From assembly GCF_020382885.2 (NCBI RefSeq), contig NC_058512.1, forward strand, positions 1,363,001 through 1,427,000: a stretch of 64,000 bases of DNA. The letters are read 5' to 3'. Shown in pieces: positions 48,143 to 63,039 of this stretch (positions are counted from its first letter, which is position 1; each line of letters begins with the position of its first letter). The notes under the pieces are model-generated. The model was not told the DNA's origin. It was given only the letters and a program-made list of their open reading frames with translations, and searched no databases. The stretch is from Scatophagus argus. Its lineage: Eukaryota > Chordata > Actinopteri > Scatophagidae. The position numbers were made by a program, and so were the translations under genes.

Positions 48143-50768
48143 TATGCTGATTATCACCAAACACAAGGTGCAGCTGAGGCTGACGTCACCAAAAGTGTCG
48201 GATTGGTTCGGATTATGAATACACGATGGTCAGCGTTATTGGACGAAATGTGATGGCAATTTATGCTACAGTTGTTTGAAATCTGGATCAAACCAACAAG
48301 ACAGTAAAGATCTTCACTCTGTATTCATTATGATGTATTAATCAGTCACACAGACAGGGAATGTATAAGATAATTAAGGGGTGGAAGCTCTGCAGAGGAT
48401 GTAATTACACTGTTTGCCAAACTGACTGGCCAAAACTAAAAAGATGCTGAATTGGCTATTAGCGTTTCCTGTTTGCACTGCACAGGGTTATTTTAATACT
48501 GAACATAACCTAAAAACACGACGATTCTCATGCGAGTTCTGGACTTGCTTCTTTTCCAAGCGGATGTATTAGTGAAGGACACCAGAGACGATGACATCCT
48601 CAGGCAGCATAAGTCTGAATCTAAAAATATGTGTATCATGTCAGTGTGTCCAGAGTTATGACTCACCAATCACGCTTCAGCTCTGCCTCGCGGTTTGAAA
48701 GCCTGTGTATTCGAAGTATTTAAAACAAGGCAAAAAGACACCAGAAATTAAATCCATCAGTGCTCGCACTATTCACTAAATCTGACACTACATGGAATTA
48801 TTTCCTTTATGAAAACATCTGCATTCCATTTCGGTGGCTGTCTGAATTTGACAGCTTTGTGTGCCATGGAAAGTTGGCAACCTGATGTTTATCCTCCTCT
48901 GACTGACAGACTTAACCAGCTGTCTGATACAGCGGTCTAAATACGCAGGCAGATGCCAAAAGTAAAACTAAAATTACTTCACATGTTCATTAAAACAAAG
49001 TGTGAACAAGAATTAGGAAAAACAACAACAACAAGTCACATCCAAAGCGTTTGGCCAAGACAAGATGAGACATTTGTGGTTGGTGTCAGGAAGTCCATTT
49101 TTAAAAGAACAATCACGTCCTGTTCTTGGAAACGATAATGCAGCCGAACCTGCTGTGAGAGGCACTCGACTTGCATTTCCATTAATGAGGCCCTCAGTGC
49201 ATATTTAAGAGATGCACTCCACGTAATGAGGTGTATTACAAGACGACCTCATTCCCTCGGCTCTGAGGCGAGAGGCCGACCCCTCGCCGTCTTTACTGAG
49301 AGCTCGCAACACGCTGCTGCAGCCAAAGCGAACAAACCCTCCACGCTGGCTGCTGCTACAACTAAAATGTTCATGGAACGAGATCATATGGAAAAAGACC
49401 AGTGCAGCGCGGTACTGACAGATGTGGTCTCTGTGAGTATGAGGTGAGCTATGTTTGAGTGCAGTGACTCACACTGAATTCAGTCAGCATTTGGACAAGC
49501 TCACCCTTTTGTTTCAGGCCCAAAATATTTGCGTGGAGCATCTAAAACATATAAATATGACTCGAACTTTGTTTTAGGTTCATTATGGTATTTATGTGGT
49601 TTCCAATGAGAAAATCAAGCCACGGCTCGAAATTCCTCAAGCCTGTGCCCAGTCGGCTTTGTGGCTCAGGGTCAAATCAAACCAACAAAACATCTCAGCA
49701 ATTTCTCTATTTTACTTCAATGTGCACCAGGGTTGTTCTAATTCTTCAACAAATTTCAGATGGTTTGTCGTGACATTTTGTACACATGTTCATGGTACCC
49801 AGAGGATGAAGCCTAAAGAATTTGGGGTACCATCTGACTTTTCCACCATGAGGCTCACCTTTCTGGGTTTCAGTCACTGACATCAATAAAAGCAAAAGTA
49901 AAAGTAAAGCCAAAATATCCTGGACATGAGTGCTGCCATCTTGTCCTGGTGACCTTGAAGCCAGAGTCGTAACTTGAGATTTCCAAGCCGTGTAAATCTG
50001 TGGTGGTAATCTGTGGTGACGCTTATGAGGCAGATTGTGTACGTTTGAACTGTGCTTTAAGATAATGTGTGTGTGTGTGCTGTAAAAATATAAAAGACCA
50101 GTTGACACATGGAGACAGTTTAATTAGAAAATGGTGAAAACGAGTTGTGTTAATTGTGTGGACGGTGAAGCAGGAGAAATCAGACTATATGATAACTGGT
50201 GTCACTCTGGCTGTTGCAGGATTCTTCATGTTGACGATGAGGAGCTGCCGTCTGCTGTCCTGATCGTCTCTGAGGCCTCATCGTGTCTGCACATCTGGAT
50301 GTTGGACTGCTCCAAGGTAGGACACCGAGGAGAAACTGGCATTTTAAAGAGGCTCATGGTTGACTGGCAAAGTCTAAGGAACTTTCAAAAATCCTTAGTG
50401 GACTTCCGAGAGGAAGTCGAGACTCAGTCAGGTTTGAAGCACAGACGTAGTGGTGTAGTAGCCTGTTACTCATTGGAAAGCCTTGAAAACCCTGTCGCGT
50501 GTAGAGCAGTGTGGTTGGTGGGCAGCACTGCTGGTCCCCTACTTCTCACATTTGCAAAATGTGTTATGCAACCACAGTTTTTTGTTGCCCACTCAAATTC
50601 AAATGATTCAAACCTATTTTTATACACGCACAAATTAGCATTCATTTGTGTTTATCTGTCAGTACTGTCCTACACTGCTCAAATGCTCTATGGGCGATAT
50701 CAAACTGATCATACTGTTGCGTCAGGCTTCGTCCTGCTTAATTATGCAGATTTTTCTTAATGGATACA
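48143..50768. other. Intergenic between Tc1 relics 1 and 2
   Basis: AT-rich, with no gene confirmed. A dispersed repeat fragment is at 49903-49965 (inverted copy of the right module at 9120-9175). An isolated exon-like segment at 50220-50316 is described separately. Confidence 0.5.
50220..50316 (+). other. Isolated exon-like segment, unassigned
   Basis: 97 bp bounded by acceptor ctgttgcag and donor gtagga. It lies within an open frame of 209 codons (50131-50760). Its translation, VDDEELPSAVLIVSEASSCL then HIWMLDCSK, resembles a WD-repeat strand (LHIWMLD) but I cannot name a protein. It is GC-richer than its surroundings. It could be an orphan exon of a lost or duplicated gene, or chance. Confidence 0.25.
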
Positions 50769-52382
<1,614 letters not shown>

Positions 52383-53421
52383 TAATTTCTACCTTTACAA
52401 AGACAATAGCGCTGAGTTTCTATTGAAACTCAGTAACAAATAACTCAGTGAAATATACAGTTGTTACCCCTGAAATGTAATGTAATACAAAGAAGCATGA
52501 AAAGAAAAAAACTCATGTAAAGTATAAGTACCTTATGTTTGTACCTAAGTGCAGTACTCGGGACAATATTTAGCTACGTTCCATCATTGCAGACATCTGA
52601 CCACATAGTCAGTCAGTCAGCATCTCAGGAAGCTGCTGTTCACACATTCAAACTGCCACATTATAGTCCACTTTTGACTCCACACAAACATGTAAGATTC
52701 GCATAATAATTCTCTATCCGAGCCAGCACGAATCCTCAACAGATCCACTATCACTCTGAAAAACCTCCATGCATATTCCCACACTGTAAATTAGTTCATC
52801 TCCGAGCTGGAAGCCCCCACATGTCCCCGGTGACCTCCCATCACCACTTTCATCCCACTCTCACCTCCCGGGCAGCATGGCAGTAATGTGTGCAAGCACG
52901 CACATGTGAACAGTGGGACTCATGCTGCCTGTGTGCAATATAATGCTTAACTATGCAGTACGCCAAATCAGGCCAGGATTACACCACACGCTCCCAGGAG
53001 TCCATTACTATCCTGCCACGATCAGTCAGGTCCAACCCCAGCAGCTCTCATAAATATGACTGCATGTGTGTGTCGCGGCCTCAGCCTGCGGTGGAAGAGG
53101 TATGCAAAGGGTTCACTTAAACCGAAGCAATAACACAGAAATGTTCAGAAGTACAGAAGTCCTGCAGTCAAAATTGTACTAAAGTAAAAGTATATTCAGC
53201 TAATAAAGGTCAAAGTACTTTATGATGCCCTATTTCACACAGAACAGATCAGATTGCTGGATTATTTTACTGATGTCTTCATGTGTAAGTGGCATTTTAT
53301 TGTTTGTTAAGGTGCAGCTAATTGTTATATGTTTTGAAATATGAAAAATCTTAACTAGTAATTGTAATTTTTTGGCCACTTAGCGACAGCAGAGACGAAC
53401 TGTGAACACAACACTGACATA
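52383..53421. other. Intergenic between Tc1 relics 2 and 3
   Basis: No gene is seen. AGTACTT-type repeat at about 53150-53290; otherwise nothing recognisable. Confidence 0.5.
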
Positions 53422-54833
53422 CAGTCCCGATCAAAAGTTTAAGACCACTTGAAAAATGACAAAAAATCATATTTTGCATGGTTGGATCTTAACAAGGTTC
53501 CAAGTAGAGCCTCAACATGCAACAAGAAGAAATGGGAGTGAGACAAAACATTTTTTGAGCATGCAGTTTATTGAAAACAACTGCTAAACTGAAACAGGCT
53601 GTTTTACAGCTGATCAAAAGTTTAAGACCACATGCCTTTAGAAGGCCAAATCTGTGCCAAAATGTGGATTCATTGTCATGTTCTGTCAGGTAGTCACTGT
53701 CATGACCTGCTGACAGCAAAGGCAAAAAAACGTTCCCTTTTTGAATGTGGTCGGGTTGTTGAACTGCATAAGCAAGGTCTCTCGCAGCGCGCCATTGCTG
53801 CTGAGGTGGGACGCAGTAAGACGGTCATTTGGAATTTCTTAAATGATCCTGAGGGTTGTGGAACTAAAAGTCAAGTGGAAGACCCAAAAAAATTTCACCA
53901 GCGCTGAGCCGGCGGATCCAATTGGCTGTCCGTCAAGACACTGGACGATCCTTGACCCAAATTAAGGCCGTTACTGGTGCCGACTGCAGCCCCATAACCA
54001 TCAGACGGCATCTGAGACTGAAGGGCTTTAAAAACAAGAACGTCTTCAAAGGCATCATGGGACGTTACTGGCATGACAAGCAGATCCCACCTGAGATGTT
54101 TTCTACGCGCCACAGTGGACGGGGCGCCATAATGGTCTGGGGTGCTTTTTCCTTCAGGGCAACAATGGAGCTTCAGGAGGTGCAGGGGCGTCAAACGTAT
54201 GTCCTGATGTTGCAGAGAGCATCCCTCATGACTGAGGGCCCTCGTCTGTATGGTGACAACTGGGTTTTTCAACAGGACAACGCTACAGAACACAGTGCCC
54301 GCAGGACAAGGGACTTCTTCCAGGAGAATAACATCACTCTTTTGGACGGTCCTGCGTGTTCCCCTGACTTAAATCCAATTGGGAACCTTTGGGGATGGAT
54401 GGCAAGGGAAGTTTACAAGAATGGACAACAGTTCCAGGCAGTAGATGCGTCTGTCTTCACCACTTGGAGAAATGTTCCCACTCACCTCATGGAAACGCTT
54501 GCATCAAGAATGCCGCAAAGGACTCCTGAAGTGATCAACAATAACGGTGGAGCTACTCATTACTGAGTTCATGTTTGGAACTTTGATTTCTGTTTTGGGG
54601 GTTTTATGGGGTTTTTTGGAGGTATGGTCCTAAACTTTTGATCAGCTGTAAAACAGCCTGTTTCAGTTTAGCTGTTGTTTTCAATAAACTGCATGTTTAA
54701 AAAATGTTTTGTCTCACTCCCATTTCTTCTTGTTGCATGTTGAGGCTCTACTTGGAATTTTGTTAAGATCCAACCACGCCAAATATGTCTTTTTGCCATT
54801 TTTCAAGTGGTCTTAAACTTTTGATCAGGACTG
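53422..54833 (+). mobile_element. Tc1/mariner transposon relic 3 with IR/DR ends
   Basis: About 1.41 kb with inverted repeats of about 210 bp (53422-53636 and 54625-54833). Each holds two copies of GATCAAAAGTTTAAGACCAC, the IR/DR arrangement known from Sleeping Beauty-type elements. The transposase is in two frames: 53632-53907 ([20 protein letters not shown], helix-turn-helix) and 53922-54566 ([34 protein letters not shown]). The segment with the first catalytic Asp is deleted after FKNKNVFK, and the third catalytic Glu of the DD34E triad is Gly (NPIGNLW), so it is inactive. Confidence 0.94.
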
Positions 54834-55457
54834 CGTCACCAACAAAACAGTAAAGCTGTGGCTGAACATCAATGATGAGTTGAAAGTCGCTAAAGCTGAG
54901 TGGACCCGCAGATTCAGGAGTATAAAATACCATAAAATTAAAATAGTCTATAAAGCACAGTAATTTACCAGCAGTTCAGATGCTTTAAATTTAGTGTTTT
55001 GTATATTGTTGGCGTAGCCTGATAAAGATAAATAAGATAAATCACACAAAACATCCCTAGATGGATAAAGTACTTTGATCCTTACGTACAAATAGCAGTA
55101 CAGCAATGTAAAAATACTATTACATGCAAAAGTTCTGTACTGAAAATACTGCTTAAGTAAAAATACACAAAGAAAATCTGTGCGACTGCCTTCTTACTTG
55201 CAGTAGATGTATAAAGTAGCATGACACAGAAATACTCAAGTATCCCACCACTGTACTTAAGTACAGCACTTGAGCAAATGTACTTACATCACATTCTCTC
55301 ACGTGTGTCCCTATGACAACTACAGACACAACCCAGTTTTTCATCAGGCCACAGAAGCCTTGTGTACCCGACAGGCTCAAACCCAGAGGGGGCCAAGGTG
55401 CTGAGAGACAGAACGAGAACACCCGGAGAGAGGAACGAAGATGCTGGGGGGGGGAAT

Positions 55458-55482
55458 GAAGAAGAAGAAGAAGAAGAAGAAG
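55458..55482. repeat. GAA trinucleotide repeat
   Basis: (GAA)n followed by a G-rich run. Confidence 0.9.
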
Positions 55483-55648
55483 GGAGGGGGGGAGGTGCAC
55501 AAGAGGACCCCATGTTTGTAGGAAGTGGAGAAACAGGGGAAGGATCCTCCGTTAGCAAGAGGAAGCATGATCCCTGCTGTGAAGCCGGGCTGCTGGGGCT
55601 ATATTTAGCTTCTGTTGCCATGTGCCGGGAATGTGCATGGTAGAGGGA

Positions 55649-55649
<1 letters not shown>

Positions 55650-55692
<43 letters not shown>
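55650..55692. repeat. CA microsatellite
   Basis: Pure (CA)n. Confidence 0.95.
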
Positions 55693-55694
<2 letters not shown>

Positions 55695-56739
55695 AGGTTC
55701 ACTCTGGTCAGGCTTCACATGCGAGTGTGTGCGGTTTGATGAGACAGTTTAGGGATTTAAGTTTGTCTCATGGTGATGATCCGTTTCCTCTCATCTATGT
55801 TAGATGTGAGGTGATGCGTGTAATGTAAGCATGTATACGTGCACACATGCTCATGAATGTTCCCCCTTCTGCTCACACATGCTGACACGTGATTTTTTTT
55901 TTTCAGTAAAACTGAAGGAAGCGGTTTTCAGGACTTTGGAGCTGCACGTTAAATCATTCTGAGGAAAATAACACTGAAGTGAAGCTTTAGTAGTAGACAG
56001 ACAATTACTCAATTACTTCTGTTGGATTTCCGTTAAAATGGTTTGAAAGTCGCGGCCTGGACACTCTACGTGTGTGTGTGTTGTGAAGGCAGCAGTGAGG
56101 ATGGAGAATAAAGGATGACACACCACTGCTTTGATACAGGCCCTATTTCCTGTGCAGCTCATGACCTCCTCAGCTCGCCCGTGCCACTGTGCCTCTTTGA
56201 AGTTAAATGCACATCACTCCATAATCTGCTTTACGCACCCACAATGTAGCGCAGAGCTGCAGAGCGAAGCTCAGCATCTCTCTTTTGCCGTGTAAGAAAC
56301 AGCCCGAGGTGTCGCCATGCAAACCTGTGCAGGCTGCACCAATAAGAAGAGCTGACATCCTCCGAAGGTTCTCTGATTGGCTGAGTTTACTTAAGTCGGT
56401 TATTGTGGACGCTATGAACAAATTGACATCTAATTTGGTGAGAGCTGGGAAATTCAGATTACAGGCTGTAATGCACGTGTCTGTGGTATACAGATAATAA
56501 ATAAGGCTGCGCTTCAAATGATTTGAGTCTGCGCCACATGCACACGACCTTCTGGTTTTACAGTAAATCACTAAATTATTGGTCACAGAAAGTAGTGGAC
56601 CCAGTTATGGACAGCTGTGAGTGACCAAGGTTTTAAGTGTCAAAAATGTAGCTTTTTATTTTAAAGAAAGGATGAAATATAAAGCTTAGATCATTAAAAA
56701 GACACAGACAAAACTGAACTTTCGTACTTGTGCGCTACA

Positions 56740-57010
56740 TGAGGCGACCTCCAGCAGCTGGTTAGCTTAGCATAAAGACTGGGCACATATGGAAACAGCT
56801 AGCCAGGCCAAAGGTAACAAAATCCTTTGACCAGCACCTCCAAAGCCGGCCCATTCTCACGCTCAACCACCCACTCTAAATGAAAGCTCCCCACAAGTGA
56901 TACCAAAACATCTACATCGCCCCCTGGTGGCTGGCTGCAATGCAGCTCATAAATCCCTCCTCCATGTTAGCAGATGGGACATCAGCCAAACTAAAAACTC
57001 AAATTGCATG
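56740..57010. repeat. Dispersed teleost repeat
   Basis: Begins with CCAGCAGCTGGTTAGCTTAG and GGAAACAGCTAGCC, and includes CCTGGTGGCTGGCTGC and CATGTTAGCAGATGGGACAT, shared with 8950-9060. Class not assigned. Confidence 0.7.
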
Positions 57011-58001
57011 TTAAATATGGATTCTTTATGCAGCTTGTGAAGAATATTGCAGGTACTACTCAGGGCTAAAAAAAGTCCACTAACTACTCTTAAATAAGTC
57101 ATGTTTTTATTTACAGAGAATTTCCACAGAATGTTTATTATTGACAGTGGAAATAGTATTTTAAAAGTGTCAGATATTTTTAAATGTTACATACAATAAT
57201 AATATTTGTCAAATGGCTTCTGTCAAGGAGGTTGTAGATGATTATTGAGTTAACATAATTATGGAAATCATGATAAGTTAAAAAGTAAATTTATTACACA
57301 GAAATTTCATACTGGGAAATTGAAATTGATAAATGGAGGAGCAAAAAGGAGAAAATACTGCAAAGTCATAGGATGACATCCAATGTAGGATGTGCAAAAA
57401 CAAGGATTAAAAACAGGGATGTTGTTGTTCATTCAAATCCTGGGATCAAGACTACAGTTTAATATTAATTCCAAGCAATTTCAGGTTTTTCCCTCCATTT
57501 CTATGGTGACAATTCAACAACACATCAAAATGACATCTCTAAAGCCTTACAATATTTAGATGGCAGATCTCATACATAAAACACAAAAATATTTAGAAAA
57601 TATTAACATGTATTTTACAGGAAGAAAGCATTTTTACTCCATTACACTTTAAAACTAAAAATCACCTATTTCAGCTAAACAGATCAACACACAAAAAACA
57701 AATATTGATAATAAACAATATAGAAATGAATTGAATTTAAGGAAAATAATAGCCAATAACTTTAGTAAGATTACGTCAGTAGTAGTTTTGAGGAATATCC
57801 TGTTACAACATTTTCTATCAAAGAAGATAAAATTAGCATTTTTAAGCAAAAAAGTATATTTTTAGCATTTAATATGTTCACCTCACCAAACACAGAATTT
57901 ATCACTGCAGGCTCAGGGAACATCTCAGACAATTGCTCCATCTAGTGGTGCGTGTGGATACTTTCCAACAGTACACAGAGCCTTAAACCCTGCAGTATTT
58001 T

Positions 58002-61000
58002 TTAAGTGAGTTTGAAGGTGGCGAGACGTCCGACAGCGTCAGCTTGACACATCTCCACAGGCTGGTTTTCATCCTCATACGACGTGCTGATGAACCAACC
58101 ACAGCACTTAACGGACTCAAAGGTGGTGAGGGATTTTCCAGTGGTCCTCTTGTAGAAGAGGAACCGGTCCATGTTTTCAGAGTCGCTGATCGTTTGTAAC
58201 TGCTCATCACTGCATTCCTGCCACGAGACAGATAAAGACAAAGTCCTTGATATGTGGAAGCACTTTTCTGCCAGAAAAAAAATTAAAATTATAACAATGG
58301 TGCTGACAAATCAAAACATTAACTTATAGTGAGAGATTAAAAAGTTTAACAAAGTGAAAGATGTTTTGATACAAAATTAAAAATAATGAACTCAAAGTCA
58401 GAAAGGTTGGATACATTAAATCATGATTATGATGAAAGTAGAAATTGCAAGTCAAATTCATGCCATTAAAAAATTAAATTACAAAACTGAAATTGTGAGA
58501 TGAAGTCAACATTTTATAACATAAACACTTAAAATTTGGAGATAAAAAGTCAAAATGTTGAAAAAGTCACAATTACCAGTTTAAACATTTAACAATACCA
58601 TGATGTATAAATACTTTTAGCTTACAATTAGCTTATCATCACTGATGTATCTATGAATAATTAGCATTTTGATACTGAAGCTGATTTTAAATATATTGTC
58701 TCTATGTACTGGTGTGTTATGTAAGATCTGTAGCAGCTCGTGACTTCCTGCTCACCTCGAGGTTGAGCACAGCTCGGCCATCTTTCATGGAGCAGGAAAT
58801 GTGCCACTTGCTGTTGGCGATGGACAGAACAACGGTTTGACCTTTGTCGGAAGAGGCGCAGACGCCCATGTACCTCGACAGTTTAAAATTCACTGATGTG
58901 ATGAAAAAACAACAAAGAACGTGATAGAATGTTCATTTAAAGATATTAAACTGTAAACATCTTAAGCAAAAGTTATAGAGAGTTGGCATCAAAATAGACT
59001 TAAAGTACCAAAAGCCTGAGTGGTGGCACATTTCACAATAACGTTCATCATGTTATTGGATTATAATGCATCGTGAGTTCATCCCCTTCATGTCAAAGCT
59101 GGTAAAGATTTAGTTTTTGGTTTAGTTTATCTTCCAGTGTGGCTTCAGAATTTTCCCTCAGTGATTTATCAAGTTTTATCTTTATCAATAATGTTACACC
59201 ATCTTGTCGACTGTATTTTGCATTATTGAAATAAATCTGCAAAGTTACCGGTCACTAAATTTGCCTCTGAATAGTAGTGAGCTGTGCACAGTGCAGTACA
59301 AGTACATGAGAGCTGTACTCGTGATCGTCGCACCTTTGCGTTCGGCTTGTCCTCCTGTCAGCGTGATGGCCTGCAGTTTGTGCTCTTCTGGTCCGTGGAC
59401 GACGTCTTTCTGCAACATGTCGCACAGATTGCACAACTTCGCGCTGTTCGCACGCACAAATTTATTTCTTTTCTCTCCCGTGGAGAAGTTCTCGGTCGTC
59501 TTGACAATCGTTTCTGTGGAAAGGCAGATGTCAACATCTTTCAGACAAGGAGGAGTAAAATAAGAACAGAGCGTATCATAGAGCTGAGAGCTGAAGTCAT
59601 GGCGTCACTTGATTTAGAGATATGTTATCTATATTATCTGTTAGCACATTAACATGTCTAACCAAATGACTGCACTCATGTTACGTAACATTCAAACCCA
59701 GAGAGGAATCTGTGCATTTCGTTTGGTTGTCTGTCAGTGTTGTCGAATCCCCTTTAGCTTAGATTTCCATTTCCGCAAAAATCTGCATGCATGGCAGGGT
59801 GGGCACTTGTGTCATCGGTTCCTGGGTTGTTTCCATGTCCGTCTCTTCTTCTACGGTATTCAGTCCTCTCTCGCTGCTTTCACATGAACGTCTGAGCGAA
59901 CTGCCGCCGTGTCCACGCTTTGTCTTTTGTACCTGTACATTCAGCCTGCGAATGTGCGTGGCTAAGGGTGTTTGCTTAAATTAGAGCATCCTTATCAAAA
60001 CAACAGAGTCACGATATGATCGTATTTACCACGGAAACCATGAAAGTTTTCGCCTGTTTTCACCTTTAAGTCTGGATATCCGTTAAAAGAAGCCGCGAGG
60101 CGCCCTGCCATTACCCACCGTTCACCAGGCTGTCCATGATGACGTAGCAGAGCTCATCATCCCCGAGCTTCCTGTCACTGCGACGCAGGGACTTTTTCAT
60201 CCTGTTCACGGCCAGCAGCAGGTTAGCTACACTCTGCATGGTGATTGGGTTGCAGGAAAGCACCAAGTCCAGGCCCTCGTCAAGTCTGAAGATCTTGTCC
60301 TTGACATCCTGCACAGAACAGAAGAGAAACCACACATCATGTCCGACCTGCAGGTGCTTCTTCTGATCTGAGTCACACCAAGGCAACATGGCAGCACTAG
60401 AAGAAGAATTTTGTGTAAATAAAAATAAAACTGCAGCTCAGGATACAGAAACTGTAACTCATTTTCAGCCTCCCACTTATTTTCAAACACCAACATAGCA
60501 TCACAGCAGTTTGTGAAATAGTCACTAAATGTAAGCTCTACGATTTGTGAACATGCACCCAAAGGGATTTTTTGGAAATGCTCAGCAGCTGTTTCTTTCA
60601 CTGAACGGAACTCTGCATAATTAAACCGCGGTGGAGTCCGGGACTGTTGTACCAGCATCTGGGGTTTAAATCCCATCTGAGTCAGCAAAAGCACTTTGGT
60701 TGAGATTAGAGGAAGATGCTGATTTTGGTTATGTGTTGGTTATAACACCGATGCCATTTTATCTTTAGGATTCATATACACAGGAACAAATGTTTCATGT
60801 TCGACTGACTGCTGTGGTGCACACTTTACAAAAAGTACTTACTCATACTTTTAGTGTATTATCAGCCACATTTCTACATACACTGTGTTCTCAGACTCCT
60901 GCGTACTCATTGTAACTCATCATACATCATACTGTGCTTAACTCTCACATACTCATCCTGTGACATTCATTATATATATATAAAGCAATTAAACACAAGC

Positions 61001-61656
61001 AATTAAATGTGTCCTCTTGAGCGTTGTGCTGTTTTTTTTTGTAAATTAATCTAGCAAATGTCCCATTCAGTACGTGAAAAGCATGGCACTGCGTGAGGGA
61101 AAGCGGTCCATACGTCCTCCTTGTGTTTCTCCTTACCGTCATGTTACAGCAGCGGGGTTCAAATCTCGTCTCATCTAAGTTGTCTGAGCTGAAAATCAAA
61201 ACAGAAAACAAATATCAAATAAGTATATAATTATCAATGTTCCTGAGTCATACTTAATGTTTTACTTCTCATTGTTTTCGTGCTGTCCATCAACACGTGT
61301 ATAGCAAGTTTCCAGTGAGAAGTGAAACATGCTGCCAGACGGGTTGGAGTCGTTTCCTTTCCTGAGGCAGATGCTCAGCATGTTGCAAATTATTTTCGGG
61401 AACTTCACTTTCAGCTTCACTGGTGACTACTAAACATGTAACTTCAACCCAGATTATATACTAAAATATATATATATATACCTAAACTCATCGGCTATTA
61501 TCTAAACATTATGTTAACCTTTACGAGATTCTGAGCTTTTCACTGATTTCTGTATTTAGCAAAGGAAGCATTTAAAGAGACTATAATATGATGAAAATAA
61601 TGTGATATTAGTCTAACTTACCCGTCTAAAGCTTGAGACAGATCAAAGTCATTCAT
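58002..61656 (-). CDS. il1b: Interleukin-1 beta (il1b), complete
   Basis: Secreted pro-inflammatory cytokine that signals through the IL-1 receptor. Coding exons: 61622-61656, 61137-61188, 60119-60308, 59334-59513, 58756-58892, 58002-58217; 810 bp, 269 residues, all in phase. There is no signal peptide (MNDFDLSQALDG...), as expected for a leaderless cytokine. The prodomain carries LDLVLSCNPITMQSVANLLL and DELCYVIMDSLVN. The beta-trefoil region carries HKLQAITLTGGQAERK, LSRYMGVCASSDKGQTVVLS, and the C-terminal block MDRFLFYKRTTGKSLTTFES followed by GWFISTSYEDENQPVEMC, which largely fits the IL-1 family signature. No obvious caspase-1 site was recognised, as in other teleosts. It ends ATFKLT. 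A non-coding first exon may lie further upstream. Confidence 0.94.
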
Positions 61657-62619
61657 TGTCTTGATGAAAAGTTAAAGAGTCGTTGTGATTTCTGTGAAGT
61701 TTCTGGTTGATCACCTGCAGGCTGACTGAGCGTTTGCGTCTGAGTGTGTTTCTAATAAGTGGACTCTCAGCTTCCTTGTTGCAGTTTTTGTGGCTTCACA
61801 CACGAACTTTCTCTGACACTTGAAACCACATGAAGAGCCACAGTAAAAATTAAAATGCGCTGTTGATCCCACGTTAAGATGATGTAATAAGTCAAACCTG
61901 CAGTGAACATTCAGAAATGGTTCCATTTTGCTGGTTTCAATATCAGAATTATTGGCTGAGAAAGGCTTCTGGCTCCTGCGAAAGCTAACATCTGTTTGTC
62001 GTAGTCAGTTTGTGAAACAGGACTAACAACACATGTTGAGTCTGAGAAGAAATAAGTCATAATAGACTGATTGCTAAGCCCCCTCTGTCACGTTGACAGC
62101 TGTGGATTTTGTTGCTGTCCCGAGCAGATTTGATCATCTGTATCGGGCTAGCATAAGCTAATGCTAACGCTAAAACTTTAACAAGTTGAACAACAGGTCT
62201 GCAAACTGTTCGCACCGATTAGCTCTGGACTGTCTGTGCAGTTTTAACTTTCCAGAGTCTGTGACTTTTGCAGACTGTTGTCAGTTTGTAAAAAGATCCT
62301 CCACTGTTTGGAGAAATTAATATTTAATTTTAGGAACATTTTTACAACAATTAGACACTTTTTTAAAAAAATTTAAAAATCCTCCTCCCCTGCGTGGCGA
62401 TGATGGCTATGATGTTATGTGGGTTTGTTGTTAGCGTGTCTGCCGGAAAAATGAGCTCATCTGACCCAGAAAAAAAACTTCCTCCCCTCCTTCAGGTTGT
62501 ATGAAATAACAGGTGGCTGACAGTATTGTGTCAGCCACCTGGGCAGCTTTCAACGCCTCCTTTGTACGGAAAATATTGAATATATGTTGAGATACGCTTG
62601 TCACATGAAAATATTTGAT

Positions 62620-62630
62620 GGGAAATTCCC
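62620..62630. promoter_or_regulatory. Palindromic kappa-B site
   Basis: GGGAAATTCCC fits GGGRNWYYCC on both strands; it is about 965 bp upstream of the il1b start codon. NF-kappa-B control of IL1B is established in mammals; use of this site is inferred. Confidence 0.5.
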
Positions 62631-63039
62631 AAGTGAGGTAGGTTTATGAATGTGTTCAAAGTCATTAAAACTTTTGTCAAAATGTCAATGACATCAGATT
62701 GAACTGTAAACCAAAACAAGAAATATTCAAATGAACTAAAGAAAAGAGCAGTGGACTCCTTTTGATAATCACAGAAACACACAGTTAGTTAATCACCATA
62801 AACACTACCAGTGTGACACTTTTCATGTCACTGGCAAAAATTCTATAATCTGAGTTTTCTTTGATAATAATAATCTTTGATTTTTGATTATTATTATTAT
62901 AATCTTTCTGATCTTTCTAAGACACTTTGAACATCTCTCTTCTCGTATCACTCCGCTAAGCCCCTCCCAACAAACCCATAAAGTCAAACGGCAGCAGGAA
63001 AAGCGCGAGTCCCTCGCTAAGACTCGATCCTTTCAACTG

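Larger units (their letters stand above)
54834..58001. other. Intergenic Tc1 relic 3 to il1b, includes the il1b 3' UTR
   Basis: No gene is seen. It contains an AGTACTT-type repeat (55090-55290), microsatellites and a dispersed repeat at 56740-57010. The AT-rich segment 57010-58001 includes the il1b 3' UTR (minus strand), with an AATAAA candidate on the minus strand at 57290-57295. Confidence 0.55.

Noticed and set aside
61711-61926. 71-codon open frame on the minus strand upstream of il1b
   Set aside because: No similarity to IL-1 or other proteins known to me, and no donor that joins it in phase to the il1b start exon.
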